The notes under the pieces were generated by a model. The model made no database searches and was not told the DNA's origin. It saw only the letters and a program-made list of their open reading frames with translations. A DNA stretch of 64,000 bases, from contig CM044317.1 in assembly GCA_024291935.2 (NCBI GenBank), positions 64,718,730-64,782,729 of the forward strand. Reading direction: 5' to 3'. Source of the DNA: Okapia johnstoni (lineage: Eukaryota; Chordata; Mammalia; Artiodactyla; Giraffidae). This document shows, piece after piece, positions 12,351-26,432 of this stretch (position 1 is its first letter; the number at the start of each line of letters is the position of its first letter). Made by a program: the position numbers and the translations under genes.

Positions 12351-14384
12351 GTAAGAAACAGATTAAACGATTATGGCACTTTCTGTATCTCAAACTTACT
12401 AAACTTTTAAAAAAGTTAATCGTATTTTATAAATTTCAGTTCAAATTTAAATAATAAAATGACTGACATAAAGCTTAATTTCTAAATAAATGTTTATCTA
12501 ATCAGTGCTAGTAAGAATAAGACAACTTAGAAATCACAAAGGTAGTATTCATCTTTGATCTTGGTTATTGGTTTGTCATTTTGATTTAACTTTCACTTTT
12601 ATTTTGCTGTTCAAAAGTAAAATTTCTGCCAATTAAAATCTTTCAATTATGTTACCATGTTTGGTGCTAGTGGTGATTTGATTTCTCTATGCAAAAATAA
12701 TGGTTTCAGTTTGCTATGTGTTACTCTGCTGAGAAGTAGGGTGAGACTGAACTGTCTACTTACATCCAGAATACTATGAACAGTTGTGTGATTGTACAAA
12801 ATGCACATTACTGACATGAATACTCCAATATTATTCTGATTCTTTATAGTGAATATTAACAAAGTGGAGTTTAAGAAAATATATCACAAACTACTTTTAC
12901 AAAGTCTAGTCTACTTCTATTAAAAAAAAAGCTTTCAATAAATTGATTTATTTATATTAAATTCAATATTAAATCATAAACTAAAATTTTGGACATTTCA
13001 AAACACTTGCTAAAAATATGTAAAATTCTGAAGTTACAGAACATTAATTTCTTCATCTTAAAAAAATTTGCCATATGCTTGTTATTTTGGTAGTACAAAT
13101 ATTCCTAAGAATCTTATTTGAGTGAATTTGATAAAATGAATGTTTATTCTGCCTCGTAATGAATATGTTTTTGTTAAGTTACCGTCCTCCACTGTTCCCT
13201 CTCCGGCACTGAGAAGGTGGGGAGGAGTATGAAAAAAAATGCACAGGAATAGAGATGCCACCATAAATTTTATGATTTCTGCTTACATGCTTCTCCACTC
13301 TAGATCCTTAATTTAATATACAAAACGTGTTTTCGTTCTTAACTTCTGGTCGGGGCATAAAGGGTCCTACGTTGATTTTATTTCATTAGTTTTATTTTTA
13401 TATAATGTCAAAATAAAATTTAATTCTAGAATTCTAAGTTAAGACAAATGTTAACTCTACTGCTTTTAAGAGATAATAAGAACTTTGTATAATTCCATAA
13501 GCAGCTTCCCTTAAGGCATCTAAAAGCATGCTTTTCTAATTTTTGCCAAGTGCCTCTAAGGATCCTTGTACTCACAGAACATTCCCCCTTTGAGATCACA
13601 CAAGAGTCACTCAGTGTAGGTGTTTGACTTGAACAGATTTGTACATTTTTACTCAAATATCCATCAGATTACATTCTCACACTTCAAATGAGATGTTCAT
13701 GAGTTCTTTTATAGTACCAGAATTTCACATTACATAATTGCTCCACAAAGTTGATAATTTGTAGAAAGAGCAGAAATTCTATTAAAGTAATCCTTCATGT
13801 GTCCAGATTAACAGAAATTACATAGTTACAGTGACTGTGATCCAAATTTCAAACATGGTGTCAAACATTATGTCCTAACTAGTTCATCTCTTTGATAAGG
13901 TGAAATTTAAACACTGTCTTTGTTTCATGCAGTTTAAAACTAAGTGCTAAAAAAAGATCTGATGAAATGAAGTAGAAGAAATGTGAAATATGTTTAAAAA
14001 TTGTGAAAAACTGAGTGAGTTTTAAAAACATGAAAGAGCTAGAGTACTTTGCTTAACTAAGTGGAGTCGTGTCACTATCATTTCCTAAAACTCACACATC
14101 AAAATTATTTTAACAGTATTCCAGTGAACATAAAGGAAAATAATGTTTCAGAAAAATTGCATTTGGTTACATATTATTTCTTAATCTCACTAATTAATTG
14201 CAGATAGAAGAATATTTGAATAAACAAAACAGTTCCCCCAAAGAATTAAAATTTTAATATACTAGGTAAAATATTAATTATGTAACGTATTAAAGTTTTA
14301 AATAAAAATTAGAGTATCTAAATTAGACTGTATATTTATTACCAATCCTAGAAATAATTAAAACTTCCTTCTTCTTTAACAATT

Positions 14385-14565
14385 TTCTAAATGTACCATC
14401 CACAAATATTTCATTTGATCCTCTTAATTTCCAAATGTTTGACACTCCATCTCTATTTTACAGTTTAGGAAACAGATGCAAAAAGGTGAACTGCCCAAGG
14501 TCAGAGAGCTAGGAAATGGTGGAGCCTTGGCAAGAGCCAAGATTTTAAGACTCTACGCCACGCAT
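14385..14565 (+). repeat. MIR SINE relic
   Basis: Good core match: 'gatcctcttaa', 'attttacagtttaggaaac', then 'ctgcccaaggtcagagagct'. Diverged ancient mammalian MIR. Confidence 0.75.
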
Positions 14566-17479
14566 ACATCTCATCCACTGATCAACGGCTTAAAAATACA
14601 TCACGACACTGTCAAAACAAAATGAACGGAAGTCCTCAAATACTGTAAAGCTCTCCAAAAGGCAAAGTTAGGGGATACAACTTCTATTTTAATTTAAAAC
14701 CGCTCCATTTCATTTAAAGTTAAATTTATGCATGAGGCATGACCTTAATTGCCTTTATAATACTCTCCTGATCATTTTAAAAGCCAGGGATGTAATACTT
14801 ATAGATGTCCTCGATTATTAAGCAAAACATCTTGGAAGACAAAATTCGAAATAACTGCACCGACCTTAAAGAACAGTAACATGCACAATCAATCAAAGTT
14901 TCTTTTCGTTTCATTGCGAAAATACTCATGTCTTTAATCTATTTAGCTTTGCTATCTAAAATGCAGGTTAATTTCTCCTCAAAACTTCCCCCAAAATTGC
15001 GTTTGGTTACATAGTGATGTCTGAATCTCACTAATTAATCAGAGATAGAAAATTTGCATAAACAGAAACCACACTTGCATATTTTATTCCAGTTCCATAT
15101 TAAATTCTTAGCTTTCCTCAGTTTCATTTCTGACCTCCTCACATCATACCATTTAAAATATTCAACCCTATTTGTTCTGCAGTGCTTGAACAGAGGAATC
15201 TTGCTTTATTTATGCTATGAAAATCACTTTCATCTAAAAGTGTGAATTAACACAGTACTGATCACGATCACACCAGCAAAGAAGAAAATCTAAAGGTTAG
15301 AAATCAAGTAAGTGATGCTTCTAAATTACAATGACCTAAATGAGATAGTATGTATCTTTTTGAACATTTTCAGAAATAGCCCATCAGTGTTCTTATAATT
15401 CTGAAGCATGTAGCACTAAATAAACACAAGAAAATGAGGCCTGGGTGTACAGCTCCATCCCAGTATACTTGCAGTCAACTGAGGACCTCTAGTGCTTTGT
15501 ATAATGCATTTCACCTACAGGTTTTTCCCAAAAAGGGTAGAGAGAGGGGACCAATTTACTCATTAGTGGGGGTACATTTAACTGGCATTCATTTTCCTTA
15601 AAACTTCCTCCCCACATGCTTTTCCCCCCAAAGGAGAATCTGAAGGTTAAAAAGAGTACTTTAATTGCAAATAAATTAATTTTAACATAATGAACAGATA
15701 CTAAAGACAAGCCTACAGATTAGCAACAGAAATCTGCAAATTTCAAAGAGAAAAATCTCTATGCTGCTGTTTAATGAAGTTTCCTAAAGGCAGGGCTTTG
15801 AACCAAGGGAAACATTTCATTATGAGATCAATTTAGGGGTTGAGGATATGTTGGTTTTTATGTTTACACAATTCTTTTCATAACCAGGCAGAAGCAGTTT
15901 GAAGCTTCTTTCAAATAGCCAGTGTGGACCAACAAAGTTCTGGAAAGTTGCTGTCAAAAAATAACTTCTATTACAACTTCCAAGTTTATTAGCACTAGGC
16001 AATCTCAAAAGGAAAGAGATCCAACCAAAGTAAACTTGTGGATGTCAACAGATTGATGACAAATCCAAAGATGAACTGTTATGATTTAATTCAACAACAA
16101 CAACAAAAAAGATGGATACACAATCGCTTCTGGATTATGTGCAAAAATGACTGCAGAGTAGGGGAAAAGTTAAACCCTCCAATAATCCTAATACAGACAA
16201 ATCCTGTAACTCAAACCTATAGAGAATTCTAATCTTCTGAATCAACTTAATGGGAAAAATTTTTCAAAAAATTATCTATCAGACTATAGTCTTAGATGTG
16301 TATCACTTGAAGTTACTCACAAAATATCCCCATGTTCATTTTACTAAAAGCATAAACAAGCAGACAAAAATTAAAGGGAAGCAAAATTTTGAATACCGCA
16401 AAATATCTAAAGAATTTATGGTTTCAGCAGAGGGAGTAATGAGTACTGAAAAAAACTCAAGTTCAGTAAGTTCTGCAAAGCACTGAAGTGCTTAAATTAC
16501 AGGTGGGAATTACTGTTCAGCATTTACAACATCAAAGTATCAACTGTAAGCAAAACCTAACGCAGACACCAAAAAGTTTTCAAAGGTCTACTGAGGTTTC
16601 TTTTGCACAAGAATGCATCTGACGTTACCTTAAGAAATAGAGTTCTAAACTCACAGGACGATTGTGTGCGCAGAGGGGTAAAAGAAAAAAACACCCGACA
16701 ACCATGCCATAAATTATGATGGAGTGAAGGTCACAGACAACTTTAAAAATAGGACTGTGCTGTTCCCACACACAGCTTTTCAATTCTCAACTTACAACCG
16801 GAAGCCCCATCTGGTAGGGACAAATTCTGGCTTAATCACTATCGTATAGATTTTGGAAGTTCAGCAGAATTAGGACTCAACACATTTCAGACCGTACCAC
16901 TGTCAAATAGAACTGGGCCCAAAATACTGCATGCACAAAGCTTAACATGTCAGTATGTAAACAGGATTTGTTTTGGTTTTAGCACAAGGTTATAAAGTGA
17001 CTATTTAGAATTATAACATATTTCTAAGTTTGACAAGAAGCAAGACAGTATTTTTGGTTGTCTCCTTGATATTCAATTTGTCTCCAGGAACTCTTCTGAC
17101 AATAGTTGGCTGAAGTATTATGAGCTCATCTTTTAAGTCTATCCATTATTATTCATCAGCAGATAGCTCATCTCCTTAGGACAAATCTCTTTGTATTTCA
17201 CAAACACCAAACACCCACTTGTACAAAGCTCAGTTCAGGTTAATTCTGTTAGTCACTAACAATGGTTTATTTAAGTTTTAATTTCTAAAGTAAATATTCT
17301 AAGCCTCACTTTCCTCATCTGTAAAGAGACTTGAGAGAATATTGGAGATTATATGTTTATCAAATTCTATGACCTAAATGGTTCATCTGTTAATCAAAGC
17401 ACTATCTTTGATCATTAATAATTTTCTAAAAATATTAAAGTAAATCATAATAAATAAATCACTGTTCAACTTCACTGAT

Positions 17480-17890
17480 TTATTCAAATGGTACTCATTT
17501 TGCACTTAAGCACTAGAATACAAAGTAAGCACATGAATTTTTATACTGGTGAACAGGAAGTCTAGCAGGGGGCACAGGCATGCAAATCAACATTATAGCA
17601 CAGCCTGCTAGCCACATCTTGATACAGGTTAACACTAGAGCCCTACAAAAACCCAACGGAGGTGATAACCAATTCTGCCTTAATGAGTAATGGAAGGTTT
17701 CATTAGGAAGTGATATTTAAACTGGACCTTAAGGATTAACTGAAGTTTGCCTGGCAAAGAATCAAAGGTAGAGGCAGGGGGAGGGGAGACATTCCAGGCA
17801 GAGCCAGAACAACATGTGCAAAAGACAATCATAAAAGGGAATGAAGTATTTATGGAAAGGTGACACGTTTCATGTGACTAAAGAACCGCT
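17480..17890 (+). repeat. L2 LINE relic
   Basis: Contains the L2-like string of 'aaactggaccttaaggatt', 'gtttgcctgg' and 'cattccaggcagagccag' followed by 'acatgtgcaaaag'. Ancient LINE 3' region. Confidence 0.65.
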
Positions 17891-19654
17891 CATCAGTGTC
17901 AGGGGAGGGGAGTGACTTCATGATGAACTGGCTTGCTCTTCCTTTTCCATGTTATATCTCACAATAACCTCAAAATTCAGGCCTTGTACGCCATTTAAGT
18001 CCTAAAACTTCATAAAAATTAAGTTCAAATAGGAACTACTAATGCTAATTCTTTACAGTCTTCTAGGTTGTACTCTGTTATATAGAGACTAGTCAAGTTT
18101 ATATAGAAAAGTCATAATCTTCCCCACAATTATTCAACAGTAGAAACCCACTACATCTACAGTAAGCAAATATAAGCTGAAACAATTCAAAGAACTTTTT
18201 TCTTAAAGAACAAAAGCAAAACCCTTTATTCCTTTCTTTGGATCTCCTCACTACAGTACTATGAAGGAGACCACAGTGTCTTCAGCCAATAGGAGCCAAG
18301 CTGAAGTGCTGAAACTATACAGAAGCCAACCACTGTATATCACGCGGTGTCTTTGCAACAGTAAATGAGTTCTAATTAATCTAACCTAATCTAAAGATCA
18401 GGCCTAAAGATCCTTTCTCCTTCTTTCAGTTCTTCCCTCTGTTGTCTTCAGCACTAGTCTCTCTTGCAAAATAGAGCTGAAGGCTGAGGTGGGTCTTCAT
18501 GAGATGTACAGCCACTAAGGAGAAAATGAAACCAGGCAGCTGGGCTAAGGCAGGAGTATCTTGATCAGCAGTGATACATCAAGAAATGTTAACAGTTATT
18601 ATCTCTGGCAGTTAATTATGATTATTTTTAAAATTTCATTTCTAATTTTTCTTATTTCAAAATTTACATAGAAGTATCCTGATTGACAACAACATTGCCA
18701 AATGTTAGTAACTATTACCCCTGGGCACTTAACTTACAGTTAATTTTTAATCTATTGAATATACCTAATTTTCTACAATGATGTAGTGTTTTAAGTTTTG
18801 TTTTGTTTATTAATTAGCACAGATAATTGATCAGGCAGCAAATAATTAATTAATTAGGCAGAACAGCTTGTGGGAGCTCTGAAAGAAAGCAAATGCAAAC
18901 ACTGTTCTTAAGTATAGGTCTTTTGCAAATGGCAACTATGTGTGGTGCACAGTGATATAATGATAATTTTATTACTATGCCTTCTGAGTCTGACAATCTT
19001 TAGTATTTAATATCATCCTGTTAAAATGTTACTTAAAATAGTATATTTTACAAAGCTATAAAATCGTCAAAACAAATGAGAAACATCTGAATCTATAGTT
19101 CTGGTAAAACACTTCTCATTTAACTATTTTATTTTGGAGTGAAGTCAACATTTGCAGAATAATTTATTTCATGCATTTCTTTTTATAAAGTTTGCTCTGG
19201 AGCTATTTATACACTGATGCTCAGAACAACTGTGCTCACATAGAAATAGTCTTAATGAAATTACACATAAGAACTTTGGCCCAAGGGAATAGCCCAAGAC
19301 AAGCTGCATCCTAACCAAACTATACTTTCAGTCATTTTGAGAGAAGGAGGCCAAGACTGAAGTTACTATACCCCAAATACAAGACATCATGGTACTATCA
19401 CCAAAAAAGCCAGAGACTAAGCAACACACACAGACTATAGAGGTATTTGATGTTGTAAATACAAATTAGGTTGAGGAAGAGGGATTAACACAAAACAGTG
19501 TTTTACCTGTTCAGAGAATAGGTCACACCTGTGATCCTAAACCATTTACTACTTTTACATTCCAGGCTACCTAAAAGAAGACGCACTTGGCTGGCAGCTT
19601 TTTATCTTTCTCTTGAGCATTTGAAAACTCCGGGCTCCCTGCCTTCCTGGTACC

Positions 19655-19813
19655 ATGGATAAAGTCCAGTACCTCACTCGCTCTGCTATAAGAAGAGCTT
19701 CAACCATTGAAATGCCTCAACAAGCACGTCAAAATCTCCAGAACCTATTTATCAATTTCTGTCTCATCTTAATATGTCTCTTGCTGATCTGCATCATCGT
19801 GATGCTTCTCTGA
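19655..19813 (+). CDS. PLN: Phospholamban
   Basis: Complete 52-residue phospholamban, the sarcoplasmic-reticulum membrane micropeptide that inhibits the SERCA2a Ca2+ pump in heart and slow muscle. The cytoplasmic helix (about residues 1-20) holds the kinase motif RRAS-T, with Ser16 (PKA) and Thr17 (CaMKII). A polar linker follows, then the transmembrane helix (about 31-52), ending VMLL, with the Leu/Ile zipper and Cys36, Cys41 and Cys46 of the pentamer. Residue 2 is Asp (Glu in human), as in cattle and dog. The ATG is in a good context (taccATGg) and no in-frame upstream extension is plausible. The frame is a single exon, and the protein is intact and length-typical. Too short for ordinary ORF cut-offs. 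Confidence 0.99.
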   Translation: MDKVQYLTRSAIRRASTIEMPQQARQNLQNLFINFCLILICLLLICIIVMLL

Positions 19814-20468
19814 AGTTCTGCTGCCATCTCCAGCGCTGCCACTTACCACCATCAGCTTAAAACCTGTCATCCCATGAAGAAGGGGAAACAATACTATATA
19901 AGAGACCACTTCCTAAGTAGAAGAATTTCTTTATGAAAAGGTCAAGATTTGGAACAGGGCAAATTGTTAGCAAACGTATTCATCTGCTGGATGTTGTAAA
20001 CATAAGAAGGGCTTTATTTTCAAAAATTAACTTTAAAGTGACTATAATGTAAGTGTGCATAAAGTAACTGCTAATTTTCTCAACAGACCTTAAGTTTCTA
20101 TCCCAAATCTTTCCTAAGGATGAGCTAGGAGTTTAGTTTTGAAACTACACTGCTAATAAGTTCACTTAATATATAAAGCATCAGCTTCACTCTTTGGGAT
20201 AAATATAATTTATACTGTACTGTAAAAGCCTCTTGGATGATTTACTGAGTATTTTTCAAGTCCTCACCATTCAAAATAATAATTCAAATGAAATATCATT
20301 TGAAATAGCCCTCATATCTGTTATCTTGTTTATCATCATACAGAAGTCTCCACAGTAACTCTATCAGACCCTACACTCTAAAACAGAAATTATACTTTTT
20401 CTACAATACCCTAATATTTTAAGTTTATGAGAATTGAGTAAAAACAAGCAAGACCATACCCTTAGATA

Positions 20469-20474
20469 AATAAA
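20469..20474 (+). terminator. PLN: Candidate PLN poly(A) signal
   Basis: First canonical AATAAA after the PLN stop codon, about 655 nt downstream. Two later AATAAA copies (20775 and 21855) are alternatives. Usage cannot be told from sequence. Confidence 0.35.
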
Positions 20475-21860
20475 ACTAATTTTCTCAAAGAATTACAGAA
20501 TTTCAATATGTGCAGGTAAACCATAAATCTGTTCTCATCAGGACTTTATGATCAATAGACAAGAATTGTTGGTTAATTTAATATCTGACAGCGTGATTAG
20601 CCATAATTACTAATACACTAATAGAATAGAACCTAATCTTCTTTTAAAGCACTATAGCTAATTACCTGAGTTAGAGCACATAACTTGCCACTGGAATCAT
20701 AAAATTTTAAGATTAGAATGATTTTACAGGTTGTCTTCTATTTTAATCTCACACTCATTCTAGGCAAGCAAAAGAATAAAAGAAAAAATATTATTTCAAG
20801 CATTAGAAAATAAAAATTTTAACTCTCTCTCTGAAATCAACAAATTCTTAAATTTTGAAATAAAATTTTTATCCCACTACTGTTCATGATAGGGTATAGC
20901 TATTTTCCTTAACCTATCAACCAGGTCGTAAACACCTATGTGGTAGGCCACTCTACTACACTAACCAGCAACACTAATCTACAATGATTTTCTTGCTGAA
21001 TACATTTCAAGTTTCTCTTCATTTAAAAATATCTTCCAACTACTCACAGAACAATAGAAGTAAAAATTGGTCATTTAAAAATATCTTCAAAAAACTCATA
21101 AAACAGAAGCAAAAACTGGTTTGGAAAATATATTCACCAAAATTTGGTATATTGACTTAGTTTAAAATTAAGTCTAAAACAGTTTACACCTATATTACAT
21201 AATTTAACAATTTTAATTACAGTTAAAGACATACTACCGATATAGTAATTATTAAAGGAGTAAGCAAAGAATATGTAATTTATTATAAAATTTTCCAAAA
21301 TATGGTAAAAGAAATATTGGAAAAGTCAATCTTGACTATGGCTTGTAACACAAAGGCTACTAACAAAATAGTGAAAGAAATATTACTGTTTTTTTTAATC
21401 CCTGAGAGGTACTGGAGATAGAAAGCGGGATAATGTTGGTTCACTGATATCTGAGAACAGAGGTTTCATACTGAGAGACAGATTTCTTAAGTGAAGTCTC
21501 ACCTATGGGTCGGATATCCCTAATATCCACCAGAAGAGCTTATAAACAAGAAGTAATTAATGCATTCACTTCACTGGTGTCAATAATTACCCAGGCAAAA
21601 AGTAGCCAAGTTCTATAATTAATTAGCTGCAATGATCCTAAAAATAAGTGGAAAATTTGAAATAATAGGTTCTATCCTTGTCATTACGTTGTTCATTACA
21701 AACATCAACTTTAAATCATAAACTGTGAGGTTATGGACCTTTTACATAGTCAAACAGAAATAAAGAATTGTTTTGTTTTTCACCCTGCCTTTAACAGAAA
21801 TTAAACCCTTATACTTAAGGATTACAGAATACTGTAACTCAGATTATACTGTAAAATAAA

Positions 21861-24800
21861 AACTCATTCTTAAAATGGAACTTATTTATTCTGTTTATCA
21901 TAATCTGTAAAGAGTAAGATACAATGAATTATGTATTTTAAAAACTTATATACCAAATGCTCAAATACTTTCTACTGTGGAATAAATTCTAACCTTACTT
22001 TACAGGGAATCAAAACAGAACTATTTTTTAAATGTTTAATGTTGCCTTTTATATTATTTGGTTCAAAATGTTTATTTAATTCAAATCACCTACATTAAAA
22101 TGAACCTTCTTGAACTCAGTGAAATTGCTCATGATTGATATGACCATAAAACAATCTATCTATAAGCAGTTTTGATTTTATAAGCTGTTTTCAGTAATTT
22201 TCCCCAAATAAGATCAAGATTTCCTAGTAGAGACACAAGAGGGCAGACATACATAAAACAATGAATTTCCTACTAGCTAGAAATTATTTATCCTTTGATT
22301 ATTTTTGAGTCTTCTGGCATAGTGAGAGAACAGTAAAATTTCAAAACAATTTGCTCTTCTAAGTAACAGCACACTTTAAAATGTCTAAAGATTATAATAT
22401 ATATAGAAAAGATGACAGCTTGGAAAAAGTCAAACACATTAATAATTTTATTCATTAAAACATGTATAACAAAAATCAATTATATGCATTTTAGTTACCT
22501 AGTGAATGTCATAATGTCACAGTCTACCTGTTGAGAGTGTTGCAGTAGTCACATCATTCAATATTGTTATGTAAAATTATCTCAAACAGTAAAAAAAAAT
22601 GAAAAAGAAAAAACAGGATGCAAAAAAAAAATGAGAAAACTTTCTTTTCAGAGAATGTAACAGAATACACAAAATGCTCTCACATTAAAAATAAACCATT
22701 CTTATGTCATGTTAGACAAAAACCAAATCATTTAAGTCATTCTACTAAATATTTATATTTTTTATTTACACAGGAGAAATCTTCCAGTAAAATATGTTGA
22801 AATAATTAGGTGTCAATATCCTGGATGATGAAGCCCCTCCTTGTTTAAAACAAGCACAAAATTTTATCTTCCTCTTTTTAATGACTGCAACCCAGAACTC
22901 AGAAACATGCTACAGAAATAGAAGAGAAGAGAAGAGCTCCTTTGTCAATAAAGAGACCACTCCTTCACTTCTCTCTGGAAGATCCACTGTGAGCTTACAG
23001 GGATTAAATGGATCCTGTTGTGTGTAGAAATATGCATCCTCCATTTCCGTCCCACCCCTCTCCCCATCCCCAAAACAGAAATGCAAAAGGGGCTTGGAAA
23101 GGGACACAGTCTTTCCAAAGAGAAGACAAGAGAGTCTGCTGTTTGCTTTCCTCTTATGTCACAGTTTTTGTAGGGTTAAACAGCTTCAGGTGAAGGTGGG
23201 AAGAGAGCAGCTAACATAGAGCAGAAAAGACCCAAATACTATGGTGGACATTGTACATGGAGACCTATATCCTAACCCACTGAGGACACCGATGTTTCTC
23301 TTCATTCACAAGGGGAAATGCTTCAGAGTTCTACACCACCTGTATTCTAGCTAATTTAGTAAGGAACTATGAGAAACAAGGAACACCATGCAAATAAGAC
23401 TGTGAGGCTGGCTCAGTAAATGTTCAGGACTGAGTTCTAAGAAGAGAAACACTTCCATGTTGCAATACTAATCTTTTGAGGGAGTATAGGGAGGAAGGAG
23501 GCTCTGAGCATCAAATGAGATAGAACATTCTGACAGCTACAAAAGTTCTAGATAAATTTATGGTGATGTTAGATTGTGACTCTCAGCCAAATGCCTTTTC
23601 TTAGCTGTAAAATGCTTTGTTTTGTTTTTCTTCACAGTGACAAACAGTTGTCATTGAAAATCACATTCTCACAATTTATCAATGGGATAATTATTATTAA
23701 GGCTCTTCCCTTTATACAAAAATTAGACTAAAAAGAAGTCAATGTTTTAAAGAGACCTAAGAAACAAGATGAGAACTTTAAAATAAAGATATTTGGAAGC
23801 TCCAAGGAGAAGATATTTAAGAATTTTTTTTCTGTAGTAGTCCAGGAGCATTAGAAGAGAAGTTGTCAAACATTTCAATTAAAGTATCTAGGTTTTCTTT
23901 AGCTGGTTTCACCTTTCTACTACGAAACTTAAAAGCACTATAAAGAGACCATCCCAAAGAAAGTTAATCAAAAAGTAGGACTCTCCAAGCACATGCAAAT
24001 TTTGTCCTTTTTTGCCTTCTTCCTCTACCATGCGCCAAGAAGATTTAAAAATAAATTTGCTCCGCAAAGCACCTCCAAGCTCCCTACCCTCTCTGCATTG
24101 CTTCAAGGTTGGGGAAAACAGAAGAGGATCCTCCCAACAGAATGGAAGGAGCAAAATCAGTACTTATTCTTTGAAATTCACTCAATTTTCTCAGTTACCT
24201 CTCTATGGCACCTACTTCAGGTTGGAGCAGAACATTCAGTCCCCCCCCCCACCCATCCTAGATTACTCCAGTTCTGTGTAAAGACACCAGCTGGAGAAAC
24301 AACTGCCCGATCCCTGTTCTCCTATAACCACAAGCACTTGAGAACAAAAATATGACAGTATTTGATAAATTAGGTTTCCTATCTTTCAACTGCTTGAATA
24401 GATAAATCACAATAAATCTGGTTAAACTGCTCTTTTATGATTTGTAATTCACACATCATGATACATCTGTTTGGTTATGCAGTTTAAATATACATAATCA
24501 AGATGATAAGAACTGTGTTCACAACAAGAGTAAAGAAAGCACAGAGGAGGTGTTAAAGGCTCTCCTGTGAATGGAGTACATTAGGATATGTGCATGTTTT
24601 GGGGCTGCACTCAGATTCGTGCAGTTACTAGATAAGTGATTTCCTTATGCTTTCATAGAATATATTCCTTTAATCCTCATTATTTTTTATTAGCAATTGT
24701 AATCATTAGTAATTTTAACTTTTTACTCCAGGGAAATTTTGCAATTTTCGATGAAATTACTTTGTTTCAGAAAACTCTGATAATAAGAAAGAAAATGGAT

Positions 24801-25115
24801 GACAGGATTTATGAAAAATTCTATAGACAATTGGTTTCCCAGTTAAAATGAGCTGCAGACAATTACCTTGGAACAGAAGACATTTTCAGATCAAGAAATT
24901 TACACATTTACATGTGACATTAGGAAGTACCACTTTTCTTTTTATGTAATATTATCATACAGTACTTTCCTTAAAATTATTAATAAATCTTGAAATTTTT
25001 TTAAAAAGCGCATCTGTTTTATAAACCTGAATACATACCAACCACTGCCAAAGCTTTATCAATGACTTTATTTCCACCTCCTCATTTTATAGATGGCAGA
25101 AGCTGTGAAGAAACA
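21861..25115. other. Intergene spacer between PLN and the L1 relic
   Basis: AT-rich CEP85L intron 3 sequence. No exon, RNA gene or young repeat recognised. It has a C run at about 24241-24250. Overlapping short open frames around 23.0 and 24.0 kb have no recognisable domains. Confidence 0.5.
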
Positions 25116-26038
25116 TATATACAGCGAACAAATACATGAGAAGGTACTCAACACCACTAATTAACAGGGGAAGTCAAATCAAAATCACAGTGAGCTATCA
25201 CCTCACACCTATTAGAATGGCTATTATCAGAAAGACAAGAAATAACAAGTGTTGGTAAGAATGCGGAGAAAAAAGAAACCTTATACATGTTGGTGGGAAA
25301 GTAAACTGGCACAGCCACTATGGAAAATAGTATGGAGGTTCCTCAAAAAGATTAAAAAGAGAGCTACCCTGTGATCCAGCAACTCCACTTCTGGGTATTT
25401 ATCTGAAGAAAATGAAAACACAAACTTGAAAAGATACATATGCAACCTTATGCTCAGCTTTACAACAATAGCCAAGACATGAAAGCAACTATCCATCAAT
25501 AGATGAATGAAAAAAGAAAATGTGCTCGCTCGCTCTCTCCACACACACACACACACACACAGGAATATTCACATAAAAAGAAGGAAATCTTGTCATTTGT
25601 GGAAACATGAATGGATCCTGACAGCATTATGCCAAGTGAAATTAGTCAAACAGAGAAAGACAAATGATGTTTTTTTAAAAAGCAAACAAAAAAATTATAC
25701 TCATATAAAGAGAACAGACTGATGGTTGCCAGTGGCACAGGCTGGAGGGTGAGTAAAATGCATGAAGGCGATCAAAAGGTACAAACCCTCAGTTATAAAT
25801 AAATCACAGGGATATAATGTTCAGTATAGTGACTACGGCTAATAATACTGTATTGCATATTTGAAAGTTACTAAGAGTAGATCTTATTACAAGGGAAAAA
25901 ATTTTGTAGCTAAGTATGGTGATGGATGTTAATTGGACTTATTGTGGTGATCATTTTATAACATATACAAATATTGAATCATTATGTTACATACCTGAAA
26001 CTAATATGTTATATGTCAATGATATCTCAATTTAGGGG
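25116..26038 (+). mobile_element. 5'-truncated old L1, 3' end
   Basis: It starts in the ORF2 C-terminal region ('aaggtactcaacaccactaat', 'aatggctattatcagaaagac', 'gatccagcaactccacttctgggta') and runs into an L1 3' UTR with 'acatacctgaaactaatatg'. It has many stops. A (CA)n tract at 25540-25561 lies inside. Confidence 0.85.
25540..25561. repeat. (CA)n microsatellite
   Basis: About ten CA units inside the L1 relic. Confidence 0.9.
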
Positions 26039-26244
26039 AAAAAGGAAAGAAAGAAAAACTCAGGCCCAGAGATATTAAGTATTAAGTGACAGAGAATCAT
26101 CCAGATTCTGAATCTGATAAAACCAGAAACAAAAATCCAAGCCTTCATTCAAGTTAATGCTCTTTCTATTATACCATGCCAGCTCCTTCGTTTCTGTTTC
26201 TAATTTCTTTAGATTGAACTTTTTTTGCTGTGTTTATAAATATC

Positions 26245-26432
26245 CTGATGCTGGGAAAGACTGAAGGCAAAAGAAGAAGTGGGTGGCAGAGGATGAGATG
26301 ATTAGACAGCATCACTGACTCAATGGACATGAATTTGGGCAAACTCTGGAAGATAGTGAAGAACAGCGGAGCCTGGCGTGCTACAGTCCATACGGTCGCA
26401 AAGAGTCGGACACGACTGAGCAACTGAACAAC
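26245..26432 (+). mobile_element. BovB 3'-end fragment
   Basis: Sense BovB 3' end ('gatgctgggaaagactgaagg' through 'agtcggacacgactgagcaac'). It is 5'-truncated and lies about 260 bp from CEP85L exon 3. Confidence 0.85.

Larger units (their letters stand above)
12351..19565 (+). other. PLN: PLN intron 1
   Basis: A 7,215 bp GT-AG intron with donor GTAAGA at 12351 and acceptor 'tttacattccag' ending at 19565. It contains only old repeats (MIR near 14.4 kb, L2 near 17.6 kb). I saw no Bov-tA, BovB or other young insertion in it, unlike the flanking CEP85L introns. Confidence 0.8.
19566..20500 (+). other. PLN: PLN exon 2 (5' UTR end, CDS, 3' UTR start)
   Basis: The exon opens after the acceptor AG at 19564-19565. 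It has 89 nt of 5' UTR, the complete CDS and a long AT-rich 3' UTR. The 3' end is uncertain. Candidate AATAAA signals are at 20469-20474, 20775-20780 and 21855-21860, and mammalian PLN is known to use long 3' UTRs, so the exon may extend to about 21.9 kb. Confidence 0.7.

Noticed and set aside
24012..24281. Overlapping 80-120 codon frames on both strands near 24.0-24.35 kb
   Set aside because: No family resemblance, no exon signals in phase with a neighbour, low-complexity Pro run from a poly-C tract.
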